Shown here: positions 22,927 through 34,484 of the stretch, piece by piece | Layout: every line of letters starts with the position of its first letter | Numbering within the stretch: position 1 is the first letter of the stretch | Assembly: GCF_049243985.1 (NCBI RefSeq) | Contig: NC_135381.1 | Location: forward strand, 16,231,345-16,295,344 | Length of the DNA stretch: 64,000 nucleotides | Source: Paroedura picta | Lineage: Eukaryota; Chordata; Lepidosauria; Squamata; Gekkonidae | Direction: 5' to 3' | Program-made: the position numbers and the translations under genes | The notes under the pieces: model-generated | The model's input: only the letters and a program-made list of their open reading frames with translations | Databases searched by the model: none | What the model was told of the DNA's origin: nothing

Positions 22927-24110
22927 TATCAAGTCTGCTATGCCATTTGGTGGAGATGCTAGGTATTCATGGGCCCTGGACCTTCCCTCTTTGGCACAGC
23001 CCCCTTGCCCTCTAACAACCCTTCCCCTTGATTTTACCCTTCCTTCTTTAACCACACCCTTTTCTATTTCAGTTTGCAGACTCTAGTAAAGAGTTTGCCT
23101 TCTTAGTTGCATAAATGCAACATGGAAAGATCATCCCCCTGTGGGTGCATAGCAAAGTGCTTACCTTTTCCTGGAGAACTCCTTTGCTCTCTTACTACAT
23201 GGTTCAGTTAATGTGAAAAAAACCTAATTTTTCCCGGTGGGTCCCACAGTATTTATAATTTAATTTGTATACCGCCCCTCTCGGACATGCAGTCTCGGGG
23301 TGGTTAACAAGAGTTTGCTTAATGCTATATGTTTGAAATTCCACAGAAACAATCCAAGACACAAGGGTGGGGGAAGCACTTTTTTGCTCATGACTTCCCA
23401 TCCTGATTCATAACCTAAATTCATAGGACATTTACAATGGAGACATTAATTTCCACCTCTGTACAATAAAGTTGGCTGTTACTTTTCCTCGTAAACACTT
23501 TTGCCGTTCCAGTGGTCCTTAGATTACCCTTCCCATTAGTATCGCTTACACCGGGATCCCTATAGATAGGTGTGAGGGTGTTTGGGTCACCTCTCCCACC
23601 CCAGGGGAAAAACCTAAGCTCAAATCGCCCTTTCTGTGGGTCTCACAGGATGCTGAGAGCCAAAAGAATCACACTGGAGCCGAGCTTTTGTAAAGAGCAC
23701 ATTCAAAAAAGATGCTAAAGCTTCAGCAATACAAGGCAAAAAAGATGCTAAAGCTTCAGCAATACACGGAGTATGCGTTGGTTACGTATGATCTCCGCTG
23801 CTATCTTCTAATTTTGTAAGTTTTAAAACACTTCTGAAAAACGAATAAACAGTAGGATTGATCTTTCTTTCTGTGAACTGGCTGACATTTATATCTGCAC
23901 TAATAATTGAAACAGAAAGAAACCTAAAGAGAAGCCCTTCAAAGCATGCTCCCTAACCCACCATTAAAAATATCTCTGTTCTGTCAACACTTTCCAAGTG
24001 CTAACCTGGCTGGCCTTCTTCTGTAGCCCACAATCAGAGGCATCAACAGCTATCTCCACGGTAGGAGTATGCGGTGACCTTTAATTCACTTAGGATCGTC
24101 CCATACACGA
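22927..24110. other. Intergenic, few features
   Basis: It holds a reversed L2-like tail near 23255-23310 (TACCGCCCCTCTCGGACATG) and a two-copy tandem repeat of about 33 bp at 23706-23768 (AAAGATGCTAAAGCTTCAGC). No exon is recognised apart from the UTR of the gene that follows. Confidence 0.5.
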
Positions 24111-24119
24111 AAAAGACAT

Positions 24120-27100
24120 TTAGGGCTCCGTAAAGTGGGAGCCGGGGCCCAGGTTTTCCTTATCCGTCTCATCATCTTTGTTGTCTCTGAACTTGGCCAG
24201 TATAGGAGTGTTGAAAACCGAGTCACTGCCAGATGGGCCAGCGCTTTGCGAAGATGAAGTAGGGCTGTTTATGGGAGTCCTAGAATGAGAAAATATTCCT
24301 AGTAAGGATTTCCAAGTGCCTTCTAAGGCTGCATCTACACAACAAACTAAAAAGGTACATAGTCATTCCCTTGGCTCAGGGAATTCTGTGACTTGTGATT
24401 TTGCATTACAGTTACCAAGTTCCATTGCAGGAAGCTGTGACCGTTAATATTATGGTTGAGCCAAACCAGGAAACATATCTTGTTAACCAGTTGTTCTTCA
24501 CCTTTTGTATCCCATGTCCCATACCAACCACTCTACCCAAGAACCTGTGTCCCACCATGATAGAAACAAGAAGTTTGAGAAGAACATTTTGGGGTTTACA
24601 GGCATTCTGTTATTGATATGTCCACTCCAGACCCAGATGGACTTGGGAACTGAGGGAGAGTGAATTCTGTCGGTAATTGCTGACCCACTAGACTACTCCT
24701 GCAACCCACCGGTGGGATGTGTATTGTTGTTAGGTGCAAAGTCGTGTCCAACCCATCGCAACCCCATGGACAATGATCCTCCAGAAGTTAGTTTGGCTGC
24801 CATTTATTCCACTCACTCACCCCCCACCACCCAATGGTCTTGGCGAAAAGTTAAAGGACGCATCAGAAATCTAGTTCACATATAATACCCAAGACCTCAG
24901 TCTCTTCTTAGCGGTAATGTGGTTGAGAAAGGTGAGATGCGTAAAATTACTGTCCACCACCACCTCTTGTCACAATGTGGTATGAAACCACTTTGGCTTA
25001 CAGTCACAGTCCACTGGATGTAATGATGAGGATTCTGGATGTGGACTGTTGAGACCTAGGTTCAGATCTTCACCATATGTCAGCCTAGCCTACCTCTCAG
25101 GATTGTTAAGAGCAGTGGTTCTCAACCTTCCTAATGCCGTGACCTTTTAAAACAGTTCCTCATGTTGTGGTGACCCCCAACCATAAAATTATGCAAGTGT
25201 TCTTTCACAGAAATTAAACCGAAACTGACCAATAGAGTGAAGATCCATTGTTCATGATTGTATATAAATTGTTTTTTTTTCGGGGTTTCTCAGTTCAGTT
25301 CTGCCTCTTGTCCCACCATGCCAATCTCGTTCTTTTCCACTGCTCCAGACAGATGAACTCTCTATCTCAATCTACCCCGCAAGGCTGTTGTGTGGATGGT
25401 GCCCCCCTGGCCAAGCTACTTGCCCTGCTGTGACCCCTGTGAAAGGGTTATTCGACCCCCAAAGGGGTGCCGACCCCCAGATTGAGAACCACTGGTTAAG
25501 AGAATAAAATCACAGATATCCTGAAATCCTCGAAGAATAGTAGATTCTCTGCATGACGCCCTAAGCTTCTTGAAGGGTTGGGATATAAATACAAGACTGT
25601 GTAACAATACTCTACAATATCTGCAGCAGGATCCACTAATCTGGCCTGCTACTTTTGAGAATTTTTTTTTTTAGATTATGCCTAAATTTACAGAAGAGAA
25701 ATCTCCGTCTCCTTCTGCTTGCATTGCTGTTTCAGTCAACATGTGGGCAACCTTGAAAGGAACACATACCTTGGAAAGCTGGAGTATTTCAGTCTACTGA
25801 AGGAGTTGCTACCGAGGTATGGGGGACGGAAGCCACCAGGGTTGAGCATTAAAGGCCGCAGGTCGACTATGCTGTTGAGAGACAGAAAGATGAAGCATAG
25901 CTATACCACAGGCTTAAACTCCTTCATCCAGGAAATCCTGGGACATTTAGTTCTATGAAATGGGGTATCTCAGAGAAATCCTGGTATTATTTTTTTTTTA
26001 GTGCAGATGTGCCTAGTATCATTGTAGCCTATGACAAGAAAGATTGTTATGAGATTGCCTCAACTCCATTTACAAAGTCACAACTGTAGATCAAAGAAAG
26101 GGCATATGAGGGATGCTTTGGGCTGATTCTGCGTTGAGCAGGGGGTTGGACTAGATGGCCTGTATGGCCCCTTCCAACTCTGTGATTCTGAGTCTGCCCT
26201 ACCACTTATGACCCCTTCTTTCTATCTCCAATCAAGTTAGGTTCCCTCTCTGGCTTTACATCATGAGTTTAGTCATTCAGAGTCTATCCTGTGTTCTGAA
26301 CATCTGGCTTCCTCCCCCTTTGTCCACTTTGAGGGCCATCAGCCTTTCAGTGAAAAATTTAAGAAAGAGATGCTTTGTGGAGAGCTTCCCTCCACCCCAT
26401 CAGGATTTGATTTTCCCACCCATAGGTTTCCTGTTCTCTAGGCAGTTCTCTAGACTTTCCCTCCCTGCATAGGTCTCAATTGCCTCTCACCTCTTCTGAT
26501 TGACAGAAGACATGCCAGCCCAGAGCTGCTTCAAGTCTGTGTTGGAATCCATGGATCTCTCCATCTATTGATGTGAAAAGTGAAAAGCTTATCAAGCCCT
26601 GGAAGCAACACAATGAAGTCACTGCAACCACTACGGGCCAACCTGAGTATTTGCCAGGATGGTAGCAGGGCTGAGGAAGTGATATCCTCCTACTCTTCTA
26701 AACAGTCCAACCCGGGATTATTTCCTGAGCAGCCCTAAATGTTTTTTTTCCATTTCCCCCTCAAGCTGGGAAAGACTTCTGGCACATACAGCCATCTCTC
26801 CCTTCCCCCATTGAAATCACCAGCTCAGCACAGGCCACCATTGTGCTCCATGCACTGGGTCAGTTCCTATAATACATTTCTAGGTTCACTCATGTGGGCA
26901 AATAAAAACGAACAGTATGGCACAGCAATCCTGTGTCTGCAGTTTGAACACTCTCTACAAATCCACCTACCACAGAGTTGGAATTAATCGCAGCTTCCTA
27001 ACAAGTGAAATATCTTTTAATCCAGGGGTAGCCAAACTGCGGCCCTCCAAATGCTGGCAGGGGTTCATGGGAATTGTAGTCCATGGACATCTGGAGGGCC

Positions 27101-30090
27101 GCAGTTTGACTACGCCTGCTTTAATCATAAGAGATGCTGAGACAGAAAGAAATTTGGGCAGCAAGCAACTCCTGGCTCCCTACTCTATGTACAAGTGTTT
27201 GTGAATAAGCCCATCTACATATTAAAGTCCTTATATTTGCTAGGAAACAGCACAAGGACTTGTGTGAAGGGTGCTTCCTAGATCTCTATTTGTGACTACA
27301 GCACCCATAGATAAGTGCTTGAGCCCCTCTCCTCTGCCACCCACATGCTGTTTTTGGGTTCTCAAACCGTTCCATGGAGTCAATATTGGCTCCATTGTAA
27401 AACTTACATGTAGCCACATAAGTAAAGTGGCTTTGTACAGCGGAGACAATAGTAGCTGCCATGTGGCATGTTGTTCCTGAGGGATTTTCTAATGTGTAGA
27501 TGCAGTCTGAGAGCCCACAGAGAATGCAGGTAAAATACAGGCCTATCTCTCCAGCTCCAATCTGTAGGCCCAGCTCTTTAGCATCATCTTCAGTAACCTA
27601 CAGGCAGTCGTCCAGGTAAGAGATCTGTAAGTGGGATAACCTAAGGGAAGTATAGGAGTCAGAAGGTCCTGGGTCACATCCTCCGAGCAACCAAGAGGGA
27701 ACTAAGAAGGGAGAAAACCTGGAAAGAGCCCTGCAAGCAACACGTCTTCAGCCTCACAGCCTGGAGTAGGATGAAGTGGGCTTAGCAGAAATTAGAAGCG
27801 CAAACCTGCTTTGGGAAAGAACCAAAGATTTTGGGCATCGTTGCAAGACGTGAGTCTGAAAGAGTGATCTGGCTGGGGCTGAATCCTCCTGACACAATGT
27901 TCTTCCTGGTCCTCACCTCCAGCTGCTGCCATGGCACACTTTTGGCAGCTGAAAAGGAATAGTTGCATTTGAGCCATTTCACAAGAGACACAGCCGCAAA
28001 TCCTGACAGTTTTCTGCTATGCACGGTGTAAATGTACCTGTTTGGTTGAAGACACATGTTTATTTCCGTCTCAGGGGAAATAATGCCATTAGACCTGTCA
28101 GCAGCGTTTGACACAGTCAGTCATGAGCTCTTAGCTCACTGTCTCACCAACACCAGCATATGGGGGAAGAAGAGGAAGCATTGGTTCTTTATGCACTGGA
28201 GGTTTCATGCTGCGCTCCAGGCTGGAGTTTTAGTCGTGGCAGGTTGCTCCACCTCTTCCTGCACCCACACGGGGGAGCATTTGGCCTGGTGCACCTCATC
28301 CACTCCCTATCTGCGCTCCTGATAAGGGGGTGGGGCAGTGAAGTTCCCAGTGCATAAACGGTCTTGGTAAAATACATCCTATTACAGTAAGCTTCTGTTA
28401 AAAGGACATTTCCCTCCAAGCTGCCTATTCTAGAAATACACAACCCTTTCCTCCTTCATTTTATCCTTGCAACAACCCTGTCAGGTTGGCTTAAACTGAA
28501 AGAGTAACATGCCCATGGTCACCAGCTGAGTTTAAAGGCCTTGTGGGGATTTGACCCCAATTATACATCACACTAGCTTATATGATCTCTAAAAGCAAGG
28601 AACTTAATTGAAATCAATTTGGCCTCCACAAGTGTAATTTGTAGGTGCCGTGAGAAGAATTTTCTCTATGCTACAAATATTAACATGAAAAATGCTACCT
28701 CCTCATAGGCACATTTTCAAAACAAGCAAAAAACGGAGGGCTTACTACATGCATAGTCACTGGCCTTCTGCATCTCATGCTTCAGTTGCTCTGCCTTTTC
28801 TCCCATCTCCATTTCCTCCATCAAGTTGCTGTAGTTCATGTCTCCCTGAAGCATGGCAAAGAACTTGGCCTGGAAAACAACAGTAGGAAGGCTGCACGTG
28901 AGGCAAAATGAAGTGAAAAAGTCCCAAGGTGACAAAATGGACTGTACCACTTGACACTGAGAGTAGGAGACACCACTTCTGAAAGTTCCCACCAAAATAT
29001 CCCCTCCAAGAAGATAATTAGTTCATCAGGGAAAGTGCTCCAGTCAAGGCTCCTCCCTACTGTGCTAGATTTCTATTTGCAGGAAGGTAATTTTAAAATA
29101 AATTGTGAAGGGAGCATTGCAAATACTATGGAACAGTCTGTTCTGTCACATCAGGGTTATGTCACTTCATACATAGAAAACAGAGATCCAGATTTGTGTT
29201 GGCTTCTCTTATGAATATCCAGAGAGTCAGTTGACATATTCTTAGGTCAAAACAAAGGCCTAAGTTCTAGTTGCAGCTGACAGTACCACCTGTACAGTCT
29301 AAGTCACCTGTGCAACCCAAATGTCACAAACACACAAGCCACACAAGACAGTATGAATCCTTCAGGCAATTGTTCTACATAATTTAAGCAAGGCAAAGGT
29401 GCTATGTACATAGCAAACATAGATCCAGATTTGTGTTGGCTTCTCTTATGAATATCCAATGAGTCAGTTGACATATTCTTAGGACAAAACAAGACCTTAA
29501 GCCCCAGGTGCAACTGATAGTACCACCTGCACAGCCTAAGTTACCTGTACAACCCAAATGTCACACAAGCCACACAAGATGCTATGAATCCTTCAGGCAA
29601 ATGTTCCACATAATTCAAGCACGGCAAGGTGCTAGCTATCCAGAGTAATGCAGAGGCTAGAGTACTGACAGATGCATTCAAATCCCAGGTTTCTCCACTA
29701 TGGCCTCATTGGGCCATAAGTGGAGAAACCTGGCCCATGAAGGCCTGTCAACTTTTTCCTGCCTTCTGCTTTTATGCCTTAGGCAGCAGCTTCCCTTTCC
29801 ATGCCATGCAAAACGTCACCAACTGTGCTGATCAACTCTCTCCATTGGATCTCTTGCTAACACCTTACCTTCAGATATCGCACCAAACCAGCTTCTTCAT
29901 TCTCCATCTGCTTCCTCTTGCGCAGGATCCTTTCACAGATTCTGGGGTTCTGCTCCATTTGGGTATAAAGATCCTGCAGAGACTTCTGAGTATAACTCAG
30001 GGACTGTTTCTCAAAGTCCTGGGGGGAGATCCTCTCGCAGAAAGTTATGACAAGTGGATATTCATTGTCAAATTCATCCAGGGTCTCCAT
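24120..30090 (-). CDS. Unidentified minus-strand gene with helical, coiled-coil-like exons and a KEN box
   Basis: I do not recognise this protein. The first coding exon is 30091-29869; its ATG at 30090 has a strong context (A at -3, G at +4) and opens METLDEFDNEYPLVI. It ends at a GTAAGG donor in phase 0. The next exon runs from 28869 to a donor near 28752 and continues AKFFAMLQGDMNYSNLMEEM. Both are rich in E, K, Q, M and L, suggesting helices. The terminal exon, 24279-24120, follows TTCTCATTCTAG and ends TDKENLGPGSHFTEP. Phases show at least one missing exon between 28.7 and 24.3 kb. The KEN tripeptide is the type read by APC/C, so a cell-cycle protein is possible but unproven. A first exon in the CpG block at 32.3 kb splices in frame. 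Confidence 0.6.
24722..24792 (+). mobile_element. BovB/RTE-like LINE 3' fragment
   Basis: The segment GTGCAAAGTCGTGTCCAACC with CGCAACCCCATGGACAATG matches the well-known BovB-type 3' end (GTCGTGTCCGAC, GCGACCCCATGGAC). It is a short remnant in an intron. Confidence 0.65.
25113..25494. mobile_element. SPIN-like hAT non-autonomous element
   Basis: The ends are CAGTGGTTCTCAACCT and GATTGAGAACCACTG, with a perfect 8-bp duplication, GTTAAGAG (25105-25112 and 25495-25502). The inner edges (GACCCCCAACCATAAAATTA, GTGAAAGGGTTATTCGACCC) match SPIN-family elements, known for horizontal spread among tetrapods. There is no transposase. It lies in an intron of the unnamed gene. Confidence 0.88.
26100..26192 (+). 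mobile_element. CR1 3' tail fragment
   Basis: The stretch GGGGGTTGGACTAGATGGCC through CCTTCCAACTCTGTGATTCT is the standard CR1 3' end. Only the last 80-90 bp are present. Confidence 0.8.
27023..27118. mobile_element. hAT-type palindromic MITE, partly deleted
   Basis: It starts CAGGGGTAGCC and ends ACGCCTG. The flanks TTTTAATC and CTTTAATC match at 7 of 8 positions. Part of the left arm is missing, but the right arm is complete. Confidence 0.88.
28056..28335 (+). mobile_element. L2-like LINE RT fragment
   Basis: The + strand encodes LDLSAAFDTVSHELL, the conserved RT block of L2/CR1-group LINEs, followed by diverged downstream sequence. It is a fragment in an intron of the unnamed gene. Confidence 0.7.
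29170..29640. repeat. Two-copy tandem duplication, about 237-bp unit
   Basis: 29170-29406 and 29407-29640 align end to end; both contain AGATCCAGATTTGTGTTGGC and GAATCCTTCAGGCAA. They differ by substitutions and short indels, roughly a tenth of positions by eye, so the duplication is not recent. It is intronic. Confidence 0.85.
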
Positions 30091-30639
30091 CCTACGGGCA
30101 GTCAGAAAAGTAAGTGACAGGGGAGGAAACGGAGCAGATTGACAGACTAGCATATCATTCAAAAAATCCAAATTATCCCCCTTCAATTAACTAGCCCGAG
30201 GCAAACCTTATTGAAATGATGTATCCACTTAGCTTCAAGCCCACTTTCCTCATTGCAAATCAAAGAGGATTACTGAATTCGAAAATAATGCAATGAAAAC
30301 CAATAGAATACATAACAAACAGTGCAATTAAAGTGGAATACAAAAGCAGAGAACATTGAAATGAAAACAGGAGAATACATCTGATAAACTTCATTTTGAA
30401 CATTTCCCTTTGTAATATCACCGTACTCCCCTTAAATAAATGCCCTTCTTAACAATTTATGTTTTGAGGAATGATCAGGTACTGAGAGCTCTTCATCTTT
30501 CCCATTTGCAGGGTGACGCCTTAAGAACATGCCTTGCGAGACAGTTAAAACCCCTATTACAATAAACCCCCCAGAATACAGATAAAACACTATAGAATAG
30601 CAAACCGATACGGCAGCATAATCCTTCTCCCTGGTTCCC

Positions 30640-30900
30640 ACCTTCTGCAGAGCCCTGCTGGTCAGCCATTCATGCCTGCAATCGACAACTGATGTCCAAA
30701 AATAGCTGTCCCATAAAGGGGGGACAAGGGGGGAGGGACCCAGTATCTTCTGGGCCTAGCCTTGAACAAAAGCCTGGTGGCTCTATCTTAACGGCCCCCC
30801 GGAACTGTGACACCTCCAAAAGGGTCCTCAGCTCATCCGGGAGCTCATTCCACCAGGTGGGATCAAGGAATTTTTTTAAATTCAAAAAAAAAAATCAGGA
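30640..30900 (-). repeat. Unclassified dispersed-repeat-like sequence
   Basis: The reverse strand has an open stretch containing PTWWNELPDELRTLLEVSQ, typical of degraded LINE-associated coding remnants in lizard genomes. I cannot assign a family. It is intronic in the unnamed gene. Confidence 0.3.
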
Positions 30901-31751
30901 TGGTGAAACCCAAGGTGGATTATGAAGTGCTACAGGTGGATACTGGCGTTGGTTAGTGAAGGAAGGCTAGTGAAGGAATCCTACAAAATTCAGTAATAGG
31001 AAGCAACATCAGGGAAAAGCCTGGGCCTCTGTTTGAATCTCCAGAGCAACTCCTTAGACTAGACAACTATTGGCCTCACCCAGCAAGCTCTACTTCTGTT
31101 ATGTTCTTATTTAAAAGAAAGACTGCAATCTCAAAGCACATTTTTACCGTCCAATGTAAACAAGAGTGACAATCTAAAAGACCGAGGCAGTTTTATTCCT
31201 GCATAAACCACTTTGTCACCATGTGGGTTCTAGTCCACAAAATCTTAATCTGGAATAAAATTTCATCAGTCTTGAAGGTGCCATTTTTTAGCAGAGGGAG
31301 ACGTACTTTGAGTATCCCTAGGATCTAGTCACAAATATGTGCAAAGATGAGTAACTAGAGAATACTCAGCCATGGCACTCCACTGGTACATAGGGGAACT
31401 AACAGTGGGGGGAGTTAGGCCTGCAGAAAGCAGGTGAGAAGAAATGTGGTGTTTTGCTTGGCAACAGACCCATAAGCAGTCATCATTACTGGAAAGCCAG
31501 TCCAGAAACCCAGCTGTTTCATCAGCAGCTGCTCTTCAAAGATGTGTTTAAGATCTTCTAAGAGAGGGTCTGGAGCTCGGGAGCCCGCTCTGCTTGGCAA
31601 CCATCTGCCCTTCAGTATTCCTGCTCCTGGATGGCAAAGGCAGGAGGGATTGTTCTCTTTGCAGTCTGAGGAAGAGTGCAAGCACTTGAAAGCTCACGCC
31701 TTGAATAAATCTTTTTTGGTCTTATTGGACTCTATTTTTGTTGTGTTACCT

Positions 31752-31872
31752 TGCCTAAAACATCTCCACTTTATTGTTTGCATTGGAGGGGATTGTGGTC
31801 TCAGGGGCGAAGGGGTAGGCTGAGACCACGATCCCCTCCAATACAAGCAATAAAGTGGAGACCTTTTAGGCA
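31752..31872. repeat. Long inverted repeat (hairpin), about 52-bp arms
   Basis: The left arm begins TGCCTAAAACATCTCCACTT and the right arm ends AAGTGGAGACCTTTTAGGCA. The arms are close to 90% complementary around a loop of about 17 bp. No target duplication is evident. It may be a tiny DNA-transposon remnant or a local palindromic duplication. Confidence 0.75.
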
Positions 31873-32199
31873 AAGTGATAATTATAAGTGGCATTGTTAT
31901 ACTACCAACAGAGGCGTAAGGATTGCCAAACATGAATAAGCCCTAGCTGCCAGCTTGATATTTCTTCGCTTGACCACCTGCAAGCTGGCAACCCTACTCA
32001 AAACAGAACCTTGTGACTGGATCTGCAATCAAAGGTTGGCAATCCCACACGTGCATCCCAGAGCGAACCTTTTTGGACACTATGCAAGTAGGAAAAGCCC
32101 CCCTGCAGGTCCCAGGGGCTCTCATCATTACGCCTCAGCTCTGCTCCTGAAAGGAGACCCCGATGCGTCGACGGAAGCAATCCTACAAGACAGGAGCGT

Positions 32200-32620
32200 A
32201 ACGCAGGTGTCCTAGTGGGCGGGGCGGGAGGTAGAGGGTGTGGCTTCTGCCCTATTCCAAGAAAGGCGTGGGGGCGTGGCCTTACGTTTCCCCGGACTGG
32301 GATGGTTGGAGAGTCCTTGCTCCGTGCTCGCCGCCGGCGCTTCCCGTGCCCTCCTCCTCCTCCCTTTCCCGCAGCACTGCAGGGCCGACCACATTATGGC
32401 GTAAGCAAAGGCCGGAGCGCGGGGAGGGGCGAGGCCGGAGGAAGCGCTCCTTCTTGCCGACGGGGACTAATGGTCCGCACGGTGGGATCACGGAGAGTTC
32501 CCGACCCTCTCCTGCCCCCCAAGCACTCCTGGCAAGAGAATGGGGCTGTTCTGGAAAGCCGCCTTGCAGAGCTTTGCGACTCCCTCCCTGCAATGTAGTT
32601 GCTTGCTCGGGATGCCAGCC
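32200..32620 (-). promoter_or_regulatory. CpG island, likely promoter and first exon of the unnamed minus-strand gene
   Basis: CpG density is the highest in the window. On the minus strand an exon could end at 32286 (GGGGAAAC followed by GTAAGG). Joined to 30091 it stays open in frame with METLDEF, either as a translated extension or as leader. On the plus strand an ATGGC followed by GTAAGC also occurs at 32396, so bidirectional use cannot be excluded. Confidence 0.55.
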
Positions 32621-33084
32621 TTCAGGTGGGACCTGGGGATCCCCCGGAATTACCGGTCACCTCCATACTAAAGAGATCAGTTCCCCTGGAGAGAATGGCT
32701 CCTTTGGAGGAGGAGGGGGGACTCGATGGCATTACACTCCCCTGAGGCCCCTCCCTGACCCAAATCTCACCCACTCCCGGCGCCACCCCCAAACTCTCCC
32801 GGTATTTCCCAACCCAGAGCTGGCAACCGTATTCCTTGCCCTCTGTCCCCTGATTAGAGGTCGGTGTGGCAGGAAGTCAGCGGTGCATCGTGCATTCATG
32901 CAAAACCAGTGAACCAAAACCAAAAAAAACTTGACAGGTGTTGATGCCACATTTTATTACTCAGGCAACCAATTTGTTTAACTAGTTTTCCTCCACCTTC
33001 CTTCCTATTGGCCCACGGAGCTGCCGTTGAGACCCTGATGAGGGAAGCGCAGAAAGCTCTCTGCATGGGTGAGGCAGCCTGAGC

Positions 33085-33090
33085 TTTATT
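33085..33090 (-). terminator. PLA2G1B poly(A) signal overlapping its stop codon
   Basis: On the minus strand the last codons read TGC AAA TAA AGC, so AATAAA includes the TAA. A second AATAAA lies about 135 nt further on (near 32951-32957) and could serve a longer UTR. Confidence 0.65.
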
Positions 33091-34432
33091 TGCAGTGTTT
33101 GCCAGTGTCCAAATTCTTGTAATCTGAGTTGTAGGGAGCCCCTGAGAAACAGATGGCGGCTGAGCGATCACAGGCACAGATAAACGCCTCACATTCGTTA
33201 TTCTTTTCTGCAGAGAGAAGGGGAGGTTAGAAACAAAGATCTCAGGATCGCCCTCTCTTTTAGAAAGCTGCTTATGCTTCCCTCAGCATTTCAGATCACA
33301 CCCAGAAATACCTAGAACCTTTACACTAAGAAGAACAAGAAGAGTTGTTTTTTAACTACCTCTCTTCACTGCCCAAAGGAGTGTCAAAGCAGCTTACAAT
33401 TGTCTTCTCTTCCTCTCCCCAAAACAGATAGCTTGTGAGGTAGGTGAGGCTGAGAGAGCTTCTGACAGAACTGCTCAGTCAGAACAGCTCTATCAGGACT
33501 GTGATGAGCCCAAGGTCACTGGCTAGCTGCATGGGGAGGAGCAGGGAATCAAACCCAGCATGCTAGATTAGAGGCCGCTGCTCTTAACCACTGTTAACCA
33601 CTATACCATGCTGGGTAACAGCATGCTGGGCTGGCATTCCATCACAGACTACACCTGTTCACTTTCCCCACTGCCTGTCATCCTCCCGGAGATACACAAA
33701 ACGAATGGGCCACTCGGTATAGGTGAAAAATATGAAAAAAACATGTGAGAGGCAAAATAGTAAATGTTTAACGCTCTACTTTCCAGAAAAATGAACAGCA
33801 GAGTCAAAAATAATGATCAAAGACAGGACTTTAGTAAAACATTTCTACCCTGCTTTTCTTTGTGGCTCAAGGCATCTTACAATAATAATTATAAACGTTT
33901 CCAGCAAAAATAGCAAGCCCCAAATCTCTCTCTCCTCCCACCCACCCCGCAAAATGCCTGCCATTCAAGCCCTCTCAAAGGCCCTGTCAAACAAGCAAGG
34001 CTTGCAGCAGCTCCTGAAGATCCCCAAGGAGCCCCCCACCCATGTCTTCAGAGAGCCCAGGCCCTAGAGTAGCGATCCCCAACCTGTGGGCCGCAGACCA
34101 CATGTGGTCCGTTGACTAATTGGAGGTGGGCCACGAAGGACGCCTCCCCCCCGGCCCTTTATTTCATCCCCCCCCCGGGCCCTTTACAACACACTTCGGT
34201 TGTCATTGTCTCCCATCACTCCCAGATAGGACTATCTCGTTGCAGAGAAACAAGCTCAGGGTTCTCATTGATTTGTCATTGTCATGAGTTAAAATTTCCA
34301 TGAAAGTAAAATGTTCCTTATGTTCATTGTTGTGGCGTGTCTGTATCTTATTTTGAAGGGATGTTTAAACATTACCATAGCGATCAGAGAGTGTTAGGGC
34401 AGTGGTTGAGAGTAGAGGAGTAAACTACCCTC

Positions 34433-34484
<52 letters not shown>

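Noticed and set aside
23500-23580. A possible tRNA gene or structured RNA near the GGATCCC segment
   Set aside because: No cloverleaf could be formed and no A and B boxes are at proper spacing. No intact tRNA, rRNA or other RNA gene was found in the window.
29629-30117. A 162-codon plus-strand frame
   Set aside because: It is the shadow of the minus-strand exon at 30091-29869, which has proper splice sites and a better composition.
28700-30120. Assigning the unnamed gene to a kinetochore family such as SKA or HAUS
   Set aside because: The coiled-coil look and the KEN box are suggestive, but no sequence I recall matches, so I leave it unnamed.
32238-32912. A 224-codon plus-strand open frame in the CpG island
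   Set aside because: High GC lowers stop frequency, and the opposite strand is just as open. There is no recognisable domain.
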